Source: Butyrivibrio sp.
Lineage (GTDB): Bacteria > Bacillota > Clostridia > Lachnospirales > Lachnospiraceae
Assembly: GCA_015056585.1 (NCBI GenBank)
Contig: SVFZ01000092.1
Span: 1 to 42,772 of the forward strand
Reading direction: 5' to 3'
DNA: 42,772 nt
Shown: positions 24,083 to 32,100 of the stretch, one piece after another
Numbering within the stretch: the first letter of the stretch is position 1
Layout of the letters: every line of letters begins with the position of its first letter
Notes under the pieces: model-generated
Databases searched by the model: none
What the model was told of the DNA's origin: nothing
Seen by the model: the letters and a program-made list of their open reading frames with translations, nothing else
Program-made: the position numbers and the translations under genes

Positions 24083-27013
24083 ATGAGATTAGAAGATTTA
24101 ACGACTTACGAGATCATTGAACACAGAAAGATAGATGATCTTAATTCCGATAGTTATATTTTAAAGCATAAAAAGACAGGGGCTAAGGTGACCCTTCTTT
24201 CAAATGATGATGATAATAAGGTTTTCGTTATAGGCTTTCGTACTCCGCCCAAGAACTCCACAGGTGTTGCACATATTATCGAGCACACCGTGCTCTGCGG
24301 CTCCAAGGAATTTCCAATCAAGGACCCTTTTGTAGAACTTGTAAAGGGATCTCTTAATACATTTCTTAATGCCATGACCTATTCCGACAAGACTGTTTAT
24401 CCTGTGGCAAGTTGCAATGATGCAGATTTTCAGAATCTGATGCATGTATATCTGGACGCGGTTTTTTACCCAAATATCTACAAGACCGATAAGATATTCA
24501 AGCAGGAAGGCTGGCACTATGAGATGGAGGATGAGAATTCGGATCTTACCATCAACGGTGTTGTTTACAACGAGATGAAGGGAGCTTTTTCATCAGCTGA
24601 TGATGTGCTCTCCAGAGAAATCCAGAATTCTCTTTACCCGGATATAACTTATGGCATCGAGTCAGGCGGCGATCCTGATGTGATCCCTGAGCTTACTTAT
24701 GAAGAGTACCTGGATTTTCACAGAAAGTATTATCATCCTTCAAACAGCTATATCTACCTGTACGGTGATATGGATATGGCTGAGAAGCTTGATTACATTG
24801 ATAAAAACTATCTTTCAAAATTTGATCATCTTGATGTGGACTCAGAGATTGGAAGACAGCCATCTTTTGATGCTCCCAAGGAAATAAGAAAGCAGTACTC
24901 TATCCTGGATACGGATTCCACGGAGCACAATACATATTTGTCCTACAACTGCTCTGTGGGCTCAACGCTTGATAAAAAGCTTTATATTGCTTTTGATATT
25001 CTTGACTATGCACTGTGTTCGGCTCCCGGCGCACCTATCAAGAAAGCCCTCATCGAAAAGGGCATCGGACAGGATGTTTACAGTGAATACGACAACGGTC
25101 TTCAGCAGCCGCTGTTTTCAATCGTTGCCAAAAATGCCGATGCTTCGCAGAAGGAAGAGTTTGTAAAAACAATCCGCAACATACTTAAGGCACAGGTAGA
25201 AAACGGCATTGATAAGAAGTCTCTTTTGGCGGCTCTTAGCTACGATGAATTCAAATATAAGGAGGCAGATTTTGGCAGATTTCCAAAAGGTCTTTTATAT
25301 GGACTTCAGGTGTTTGACAGCTGGCTCTATGATGAGAGATATCCATGGATAAATGTGGAGGCAAATGCCACCTTTGAAGAACTTCACAAAGAAGCTGAGG
25401 GAAGATTCTTTGAAGACCTTATACAGAAGTACCTTCTTGACAACAACCACAGAACTGTAGTGGTTCTTGAGCCATGTCAGGGACTTACCGAAAAGAAGGA
25501 TGAGGAGCTTAAAAAGAAACTCAAAGAGTACAAGGATTCTCTTTCTGCTGATGAGATAAAAGAAATTGTGAAACAGACAAGGGAGCTTAAGGAGTATCAG
25601 GAAAGCGAGGATGATCCTGAAGATCTTGCAAAGATCCCTCTTTTAAAGCTGGATGACCTTAAGAAGGAAGCGGAAAAGTTCATTTATGAACTCAGAGAAT
25701 ACAAAGATGTGAAAGTTCTTTTCCACAATGTATTTACCAACGGAATCGACTATGTAAACTTTGTGTTTGATATGAAACATATCGATGCAGGGCTTCTTCC
25801 TTATGCAGCAGTTTTAAAGAAGGCTCTGGGTATGCTGGATACAGAGAACCATACCTACGGTGATCTGTACAACGATATCAATATTTACACCGGCGGCATA
25901 AGCGGAGCTATCAGCACTTACACAAACGCAGATGACGTGTCAAAGTTTGAAACTGTTTTCGAAGTCAGCGTCAAGGTACTGCACAATAATTTGTCCAAGG
26001 CTTTTGAGCTGGTAAAAGAAATTCTTTTGACCACAAAGTTTGATGATGTTAAGAGACTAAAAGAGATTTTTGCCGAGCAGTATGCAAGACTTTCTTCAGA
26101 CCTTGCTTCTGCAGGACACCAGACAGCAGCGCTCCGTGCCATGAGCTATATATCTCCTTCAGCGATGGTTTCGGATGCGGTTAGCGGAATAGAATATTTC
26201 AGACATCTTGAGAAGATGAATGAGGATATAAACACAAAGGAAGGCGCAGAGAATATTATTAAGACTTTAAAAGATCTCTGCAGGGCTATTTTCAGACCCG
26301 AGAATCTCCTTGTGGATGTAACAGGAACCGAGAAAGAATATGAAGGAATCCCCGAGGAAGCAGCTCGTTTTGCAGCAGATCTATATAAGGATGAGGTTTC
26401 TCTTGGAAAGCTCAGTCTTGTGCCGACAAGGAAAAATGAGGCCTTCAAGACAGCCGGACAGGTTCAGTATGTATGCAGAGCAGGAAATTTTGCATCAAAG
26501 GGACTTAAGTACAGCGGAGCTCTCAGAGTTCTAAAGGTTATGATGGGCTATGACTACCTCTGGAAAAACATAAGAGTGCTTGGTGGTGCTTACGGCTGTA
26601 TGAGCAGCTACGCCAAGAACGGTGATGCTGCCTTTGTAACCTACAGAGATCCTAATCTTAAGAACAGCATTGATGTTTTCGAGAAGGCTGCAGATTATTT
26701 AAGAGATTTTAATGCTGATGACAGAACAATCCTGCAGTACATAATCGGAGCTGTTTCAGATCTTGATACGCCAAAGACGCCTTCCGGAAAGGGAACATAC
26801 GGTCTTACAGCTTATTTGTGCAAAGCTAAAATGGAGAATATCCAGAGAAACAGAGATGAGCTTCTTGGCACGAATAAAGACACCATAAGAGAACTTGCTA
26901 AATACGTAGATGCCTTTATGTCGGATGAATGTCTTTGTGTCATCGGGTCATCAGAAAAGATCGATGAGAGCAGGGAATTGTTTGATAAGGTAGAGCAGCT
27001 TGTTAACCGCTGA
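24083..27013 (+). CDS. M16C zinc metalloprotease, PreP/insulinase family
   Basis: A 976-residue protease. The inverted zinc motif HxxEH reads HIIEH at 64-68, and the distal zinc ligand is Glu163 in YNEMKGAFSS. The four-domain insulinase layout and length near 970 match the PreP/Cym1 subfamily, which forms a closed chamber and cuts short peptides such as signal or targeting peptides. There is no signal peptide, so it probably works in the cytoplasm. ATG 24083 follows GAAAGAGAG; the frame opening at 24047 has no binding site and overlaps the inverted repeat. A hinge-like charged helix region lies at about 475-560. It is a confident family call with an unknown natural substrate. Confidence 0.93.
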   Translation: MRLEDLTTYEIIEHRKIDDLNSDSYILKHKKTGAKVTLLSNDDDNKVFVIGFRTPPKNSTGVAHIIEHTVLCGSKEFPIKDPFVELVKGSLNTFLNAMTYSDKTVYPVASCNDADFQNLMHVYLDAVFYPNIYKTDKIFKQEGWHYEMEDENSDLTINGVVYNEMKGAFSSADDVLSREIQNSLYPDITYGIESGGDPDVIPELTYEEYLDFHRKYYHPSNSYIYLYGDMDMAEKLDYIDKNYLSKFDHLDVDSEIGRQPSFDAPKEIRKQYSILDTDSTEHNTYLSYNCSVGSTLDKKLYIAFDILDYALCSAPGAPIKKALIEKGIGQDVYSEYDNGLQQPLFSIVAKNADASQKEEFVKTIRNILKAQVENGIDKKSLLAALSYDEFKYKEADFGRFPKGLLYGLQVFDSWLYDERYPWINVEANATFEELHKEAEGRFFEDLIQKYLLDNNHRTVVVLEPCQGLTEKKDEELKKKLKEYKDSLSADEIKEIVKQTRELKEYQESEDDPEDLAKIPLLKLDDLKKEAEKFIYELREYKDVKVLFHNVFTNGIDYVNFVFDMKHIDAGLLPYAAVLKKALGMLDTENHTYGDLYNDINIYTGGISGAISTYTNADDVSKFETVFEVSVKVLHNNLSKAFELVKEILLTTKFDDVKRLKEIFAEQYARLSSDLASAGHQTAALRAMSYISPSAMVSDAVSGIEYFRHLEKMNEDINTKEGAENIIKTLKDLCRAIFRPENLLVDVTGTEKEYEGIPEEAARFAADLYKDEVSLGKLSLVPTRKNEAFKTAGQVQYVCRAGNFASKGLKYSGALRVLKVMMGYDYLWKNIRVLGGAYGCMSSYAKNGDAAFVTYRDPNLKNSIDVFEKAADYLRDFNADDRTILQYIIGAVSDLDTPKTPSGKGTYGLTAYLCKAKMENIQRNRDELLGTNKDTIRELAKYVDAFMSDECLCVIGSSEKIDESRELFDKVEQLVNR

Positions 27014-27093
27014 GAATGCCTTGTGGATTTATGGTTTATTGACATGGGTTTTTCTGTAATGTGGAAGGCCTTTGCAATGAGGAGGGTGAGATT

Positions 27094-28227
27094 ATGAAAA
27101 AGAGGAACCTTACGGTCTTTTTGACAGCTATTTGTGTTACAGCTTTTACGCTGGCCGGGTGTGGCAGCTCAGAAAGCGGCAGTAAAAGTAGTACTACTGC
27201 TGAATATGCTACGGAAGCTGCCTATGACAGCTCTTTTGAATCCAAATCTGTTTATCAGACTGAAGGTACAAGTGCCGGAGTTGAGGCTCCGGAAGAGATG
27301 GATGAAGCGGCAGGAGCGGAAGATGTCGGAGAGGTGGCAGATGTCTCAAGGAAGCTCATAACCACCATGAATATTTCTGCCGAGACCGAAGAGCTCGACG
27401 GAGTGCTCTCAAATGTGCAGAGCAGGGTAAAAGAGCTTGGAGGATACATTGAATCCAGCGATATTTACAATGGCAGCAACTATTATTCGGGCAGTAAGCC
27501 AAAGAGAAGCGCGTATCTTACACTTAGGATTCCGGCCAATAATCTTGATAAGTTTATTGAAACAGTAGAGAATTCAACAAATATAACCAATAAGTCCACC
27601 AGCGTTGAGGATGTGACTTTAAATTATGTGGACATTGAGAGCAAAAAGAAGGCTCTTACTGCCGAGGAAAACAGACTTTTGGAAATCCTTGAATCAGCTG
27701 AGACGGTTGAAGATGTTATTGCTGTAGAGTCAAGGCTTTCAGAGGTCAGATATCAGATTGAAAGCATAGAGTCACAGCTGCGAACATACGACAACAAAAT
27801 AAATTACAGTACTGTTCATCTTGATATCAATGAAGTGGTCAAATTCACTCCCACTCAGGAAAAGAGCGCAGGAGAGAGAATGAGAGAAGGCTTTATTGAA
27901 AGCATAGCCGAGGTCGGTGCACTTATTGCAGAGGGATTTATATGGTTTGTAATTCATATCCCACAGATCGTTCTGGCTCTTTTACTGGTGGCAATCATCA
28001 TCATAGCAATAATTGCAATTGATAAAGCCGGGAAAAAGAAAAGAATCGCAAACATGGCAAAGATGCAAAATATGCAGCAGACGCAGCAGGGATTTGCTAA
28101 AAATTCATCTGTAAAGATGCCGGCACAGAATATGAATATGAATATGAATACCGGCAACGGGCCGGGCGTTAACATGAATAATAATCCAAATTCACAGGCC
28201 GGACAAAAGGATAATAATGGACAATAA
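27094..28227 (+). CDS. DUF4349-type lipoprotein
   Basis: A 377-residue lipoprotein. The signal peptide ends in LAGC (Cys23). A Ser/Thr/Glu-rich linker follows. The DUF4349-like core has beta strands plus a helical coiled-coil hairpin (SRKLITTMNISAETEELDG, then TLNYVDIESKKKALTAEENRL and ESRLSEVRYQIESIESQLRTY). A membrane helix lies at about 285-310, then a short Asn/Met/Gln-rich tail on the other side. GAGGAGGG precedes ATG 27094. The core coiled coil resembles membrane fusion proteins, but function is unknown. The 3' end overlaps era by 11 nt. Confidence 0.85.
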   Translation: MKKRNLTVFLTAICVTAFTLAGCGSSESGSKSSTTAEYATEAAYDSSFESKSVYQTEGTSAGVEAPEEMDEAAGAEDVGEVADVSRKLITTMNISAETEELDGVLSNVQSRVKELGGYIESSDIYNGSNYYSGSKPKRSAYLTLRIPANNLDKFIETVENSTNITNKSTSVEDVTLNYVDIESKKKALTAEENRLLEILESAETVEDVIAVESRLSEVRYQIESIESQLRTYDNKINYSTVHLDINEVVKFTPTQEKSAGERMREGFIESIAEVGALIAEGFIWFVIHIPQIVLALLLVAIIIIAIIAIDKAGKKKRIANMAKMQNMQQTQQGFAKNSSVKMPAQNMNMNMNTGNGPGVNMNNNPNSQAGQKDNNGQ

Positions 28228-29302
28228 TTTTAAAACAGGTTTTATCACTTTAATAGGGCGCCCCAATGTGGGTAAATCCACTCTTATGAACCATATGATC
28301 GGGCAAAAGATCGCGATAACGTCGAATAAGCCTCAGACCACAAGAAATAAGATAATGACGGTTTATACAGACGATGAATGTCAGATGATCTTCCTTGATA
28401 CTCCGGGTATACATGAAACCAAGAACAAGCTTGGCGAATACATGACCAGGGTTGCAAAGAGTACTCTTGAAGAGGTGGATGTTGTTCTTTGGCTTGTGGA
28501 ACCCAGTACATTTATCGGCGAGGGTGAAAAGTCCATTATTGAAGAGCTGAAAAAGTGCAGAAGACCTGTAATCCTTGTCATTAACAAAATTGATACCGTA
28601 TCTGAAGACAAACTGTCTGTTTTTGAAGAAGCTTACAGAAAAGAAATGGATTTTTCTGAGGTGGTGCATGTTGCAGCGCTTAAGGGGAAAAACATTGACC
28701 AGGTTTTGGGGGCCATAAAGAAGTTTTTGCCTTACGGACCTCCTTACTATGATGAAGAAACTCTTACGGATCAGCCGGAGAGACAGATCGCTGCGGAGAT
28801 TATAAGAGAGAAAGCGCTGCGTCTTTTGCAGGACGAGGTTCCTCACGGCATTGCTGTTACAATAGAGACAATGCGCATGAGAGAGAAAAAAGAGCCTGAT
28901 CCTAAACCCAAGAAAAAGAGACATCAGCATCCGCCAAAGAAGAGCAAGCTTGAAAATATGAATAATGAGCAGATTTTATCGCTTAATAATGCGGATGAAG
29001 AAGACGGGCCTGTAATATTAAATACCGGTTTTGCTGATGAACCTGATGAAAGCTATGATCCTGAGGGAATCATGGATATTGAAGCTACAATTATCTGTGA
29101 AAGAGATTCCCATAAGGGAATAGTCATAGGAAAAGGCGGCGCAATGCTTAAGAAAATTGGATCTGCTGCCAGAAAAGACATAGAGGAACTGGTCGGATGC
29201 AGGGTCAATTTGCAGCTCTGGGTTAAGGTCAGGAGAGACTGGCGTGATGACAAAACTCAGCTTAAGAGCTTTGGGTACGATATTAGATCCCTCCGGGATT
29301 AA
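28217..29302 (+). CDS. era: GTPase Era with an insertion before the KH-domain core
   Basis: A 361-residue Era, which binds the 3' end of 16S rRNA and helps small-subunit assembly. G1 is GRPNVGKST at 14-22, G3 is DTPGIHE at 61-67 and G4 is NKID. The KH domain is recognisable from GIVIGKGGAMLKKIG (about 300). Typical Era is about 300 residues. The extra 60 or so are a Lys/Pro/His then Asp/Glu-rich insert at about 222-283, between the first KH strand (AVTIETMRM) and the next (IEATIICERDSHKG). It starts inside the end of the lipoprotein gene, and recO follows by 8 nt, a common neighbour of era. Confidence 0.96.
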   Translation: MDNNFKTGFITLIGRPNVGKSTLMNHMIGQKIAITSNKPQTTRNKIMTVYTDDECQMIFLDTPGIHETKNKLGEYMTRVAKSTLEEVDVVLWLVEPSTFIGEGEKSIIEELKKCRRPVILVINKIDTVSEDKLSVFEEAYRKEMDFSEVVHVAALKGKNIDQVLGAIKKFLPYGPPYYDEETLTDQPERQIAAEIIREKALRLLQDEVPHGIAVTIETMRMREKKEPDPKPKKKRHQHPPKKSKLENMNNEQILSLNNADEEDGPVILNTGFADEPDESYDPEGIMDIEATIICERDSHKGIVIGKGGAMLKKIGSAARKDIEELVGCRVNLQLWVKVRRDWRDDKTQLKSFGYDIRSLRD

Positions 29303-29310
29303 GGTAATTT

Positions 29311-29967
29311 ATGGAAGATTTTATAACTTTACGGGGAATTGTCCTAAAACATGCTCCGGTGGGGGATTATGACTGGAGCGTTACTATATTTACCTCTGAC
29401 AAGGGAAAGATAACAGCCTTTGCAAGAAGTGCAAGAAAGCCCGGAAATAAGCTTTCCGGATGTGTGGAACCTTTCTGCTTTGGAACTTTTAAATTATTTG
29501 TCGGGAGAAATTCGTACACAATTATTGAAGCAGATATAGAAAACTATTTTGAAGGCTTTAGAGGGGATCTGGAAGGTGCCTGTTACGGCACCTTTTTTCT
29601 TGAACTGGCATCCTTCTATACGAGAGAAAACAATGAAGATGTGGAGCTTTTAAATCTTTTGTACGTGTCATTGAAAGCTCTTTTGAAGGAAAACATAAAT
29701 AACAGACTGGCCAGATGTATCTTTGAACTAAGGGCACTTAAGATTGAAGGAGAATATCCGGGAATCCCCGAAAACGAAAGGCTTTTAGAGAGCACAAGAT
29801 ATGCAATGCGGTTTATTACAGAAAGTCCGCTTAATAAGCTCTTTTCTTTCAGCTTAAGTCCGGAGGTTCTCGATGAACTTGATATGATAACACGCAGATA
29901 CAGAGCGATGTTTATTGACAGACCGCTTAAGAGTCTTGAGATGTTAAGCGCTATTGAAAAAGAATAA
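29311..29967 (+). CDS. recO: DNA repair protein RecO
   Basis: A 218-residue RecO. The N-terminal OB-fold begins MEDFITLRGIVLKHAPVGDYDWSV and continues FTSDKGKITAFARSARKP. The helical middle has LELASFYTRENNEDVELLNLL. It mediates RecA loading onto gapped single-stranded DNA with RecR. It is shorter than the usual 240-260 residues. The four-cysteine zinc site seen in many RecO proteins is absent. Placement right after era matches the common order in Firmicutes. The start overlaps an AAGG site and has no better alternative. Confidence 0.93.
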   Translation: MEDFITLRGIVLKHAPVGDYDWSVTIFTSDKGKITAFARSARKPGNKLSGCVEPFCFGTFKLFVGRNSYTIIEADIENYFEGFRGDLEGACYGTFFLELASFYTRENNEDVELLNLLYVSLKALLKENINNRLARCIFELRALKIEGEYPGIPENERLLESTRYAMRFITESPLNKLFSFSLSPEVLDELDMITRRYRAMFIDRPLKSLEMLSAIEKE

Positions 29968-29982
29968 TGATTTGGCTATAAT
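29954..29982 (+). promoter_or_regulatory. Consensus promoter for the lipoprotein-glyQS-alaS unit
   Basis: TTGAAA at 29954-29959, a 17-bp spacer and TATAAT at 29977-29982. The -35 overlaps the last codons of recO. It would give a leader of about 30 nt before the lipoprotein start, with no room for a T-box. Confidence 0.8.
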
Positions 29983-30020
29983 ATCTTTGTTTTATTTTTT
30001 GTTATGAGGAATAAGGGGCA

Positions 30021-30641
30021 GTGGCTAAAACACAATACGGTACAAACAAAATTAAAAAAATAACAGCAGCTGCTGCATTTGTCAGCGTTTTTGCTCTATT
30101 TGTCTGTGGATGCGGAGCAAAAAAGCCCTCTGAGACACAGCTGTCAATCAGTAAGGATGGCGTGATAACCAGTTCTCTTGCGGAGCATTTTGACAAGGAG
30201 TATTACTCACTTTCTGAGCTTGAGGACATGGCTGCAGATGAAATTTCCTATTATAATTCGGAGTACAGCTCTCCTAAGATCAACCTTTTACAGTCGGAAG
30301 TTTCTGAGGACGGAAATGTTCTTTTGTCAATCAGCTATAACAGTTACATTGACTATGCGCATTTTAATCAGCTCACTTTTTACTATGGTACAGTGGCTGA
30401 TGCTGCCGATAAGGGATTTTCGGTGGCGGGAGATCTGGTGGATTCCAAGGGAGAGACCATCTCTTTTGACAATGTGGATGACATAAGTGACAGACACATC
30501 ATCATAACGGGGGATAAAGTGACAATTGCTGCCCCGTACAACATTTCATATATGACCAAGGGAGTTGTTTTAAAAGATAAAAAAGAAGCTGACCTGTCCG
30601 GAGTATCAACGGATATTGTGCAACTGCTTCTTTCAAAATAA
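30021..30641 (+). CDS. Uncharacterised small lipoprotein
   Basis: A 206-residue secreted protein starting at GTG 30021 (AAGGGG 4 nt upstream). A positively charged N-terminus and hydrophobic stretch end in VCGC, giving a likely lipidated Cys near residue 31. The mature part is Asp/Ser/Tyr-rich with alternating beta strands (GNVLLSISYNSYIDYAHF, ITGDKVTIAAPYNISYM). I do not recognise a domain. It sits between recO and glyQS and shares the consensus promoter just upstream, so it is probably transcribed with the tRNA synthetase genes. Confidence 0.75.
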   Translation: MAKTQYGTNKIKKITAAAAFVSVFALFVCGCGAKKPSETQLSISKDGVITSSLAEHFDKEYYSLSELEDMAADEISYYNSEYSSPKINLLQSEVSEDGNVLLSISYNSYIDYAHFNQLTFYYGTVADAADKGFSVAGDLVDSKGETISFDNVDDISDRHIIITGDKVTIAAPYNISYMTKGVVLKDKKEADLSGVSTDIVQLLLSK

Positions 30642-30672
30642 TTATTTATTGTATTAACAGGAGTGGAGGATT

Positions 30673-32082
30673 ATGGAAGCTAACGCAAAAACAATGGACA
30701 AAATTGTGGCTCTGGCAAAGGCAAGGGGCTTTGTTTATCCCGGATCAGAGATTTATGGAGGACTTGCCAATACCTGGGATTACGGAAACCTTGGTGTAGA
30801 GTTCAAGAATAATGTTAAAAAAGCCTGGTGGCAGAAATTCGTACAGGAAAACCCATACAATGTAGGTGTTGACTGTGCTATTTTGATGAATCCCCAGACA
30901 TGGGTTGCCTCAGGTCATCTTGGCGGCTTCTCAGATCCTCTTATGGATTGTAAGGAGTGTCATGAAAGATTCAGAGCAGACAAGATTATTGAGGATTTTG
31001 CTGCAGAAAACGGTATTACTCTTGAGACTTCAGTTGACGGCTGGTCACATGAGGAGATGGAGAACTTCATAAAAGAACACAGTGTTCCATGTCCATCCTG
31101 TGGAAAGCACAACTTTACCGGAATCAGAGAATTTAACCTTATGTTCAAGACTTTCCAGGGCGTAACAGAGGATGCTAAGGACACAGTATACCTTCGTCCT
31201 GAGACAGCACAGGGTATCTTTGTTAACTTCAAGAACGTTCAGCGTACTTCACGTAAGAAGGTTCCTTTTGGTATTTGCCAGATCGGTAAGAGCTTCCGTA
31301 ATGAGATCACTCCCGGTAACTTCACTTTCCGTACAAGAGAGTTTGAGCAGATGGAGCTTGAGTTCTTCTGCAAGCCCGGCACACAGACCGAGTGGTTCGA
31401 GTACTGGAGAAAGACCTGCTACGAGTGGCTTCTTTCACTTGGAATAAAGAAAGAGCACTTAAGACTTCGTGACCATGATCCTGAGGAGCTTTCATTCTAC
31501 TCAGATCATACAACAGATATTGAGTATGCTTTCCCATTCACCGATTGGGGCGAGCTTTGGGGAATTGCATCAAGAACAAACTACGACCTTACAAGACACC
31601 AGGAGACATCCGGTGAGCCTATGGATTACTTTGATGATGAGACAAACGAGAAGTATATCCCATATGTTGTTGAGCCATCACTTGGTGCAGACCGTGTAAC
31701 TTTAGCGTTCCTCTGCGAGGCATATGACGAGGAGAACATCGGAACAGAAGAAAAGCCTGATATGCGTACAGTTCTTCATTTCCATCCTGCACTTGCTCCT
31801 GTAAAGATCGGTATTCTTCCTCTTTCAAAGAAGCTCAATGAGGGTGCGGAGAAGATCTATGCACATCTTTCCAAGAAGTATAACTGCGAGTTTGATGATC
31901 GTGGAAATATCGGTAAGAGATATCGTCGTCAGGATGAGATTGGGACACCATTCTGCGTAACATATGACTTTGAGTCCGAAAATGACAATATGGTAACAGT
32001 AAGATTCAGAGACAGCATGGAGCAGGAGAGAATTGCCATTGATCAGCTCGATGCATTCTTCTCAGATAAATTTGACTTTTGA
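30673..32082 (+). CDS. glyQS: Glycyl-tRNA synthetase, single-chain alpha2 type
   Basis: A 469-residue class II synthetase that charges tRNA-Gly. The start region [21 protein letters not shown] and motif 2 ([25 protein letters not shown]) are clear. Motif 3 is [14 protein letters not shown] at about 336-349. The C-terminal anticodon-binding domain follows. This is the eukaryote/archaea-like alpha2 type, not the alpha2beta2 GlyQ/GlyS type, and is usual in clostridia. GGAGTGGAGG lies before ATG 30673. No T-box leader is seen in the 31-bp gap. It forms a unit with alaS 18 bp downstream. Confidence 0.97.
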   Translation: MEANAKTMDKIVALAKARGFVYPGSEIYGGLANTWDYGNLGVEFKNNVKKAWWQKFVQENPYNVGVDCAILMNPQTWVASGHLGGFSDPLMDCKECHERFRADKIIEDFAAENGITLETSVDGWSHEEMENFIKEHSVPCPSCGKHNFTGIREFNLMFKTFQGVTEDAKDTVYLRPETAQGIFVNFKNVQRTSRKKVPFGICQIGKSFRNEITPGNFTFRTREFEQMELEFFCKPGTQTEWFEYWRKTCYEWLLSLGIKKEHLRLRDHDPEELSFYSDHTTDIEYAFPFTDWGELWGIASRTNYDLTRHQETSGEPMDYFDDETNEKYIPYVVEPSLGADRVTLAFLCEAYDEENIGTEEKPDMRTVLHFHPALAPVKIGILPLSKKLNEGAEKIYAHLSKKYNCEFDDRGNIGKRYRRQDEIGTPFCVTYDFESENDNMVTVRFRDSMEQERIAIDQLDAFFSDKFDF

Positions 32083-32100
32083 TATTCTGGAGGATAAACA

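Noticed and set aside
28250..28930. 226-codon minus-strand open frame
   Set aside because: It is antisense to the GTPase domain of era, whose motifs are clear. It reflects codon bias and is not a gene.
30640..30673. Possible T-box upstream of glyQS
   Set aside because: The gap is too short, and no T-box sequence or specifier hairpin is visible there or near the upstream promoter.
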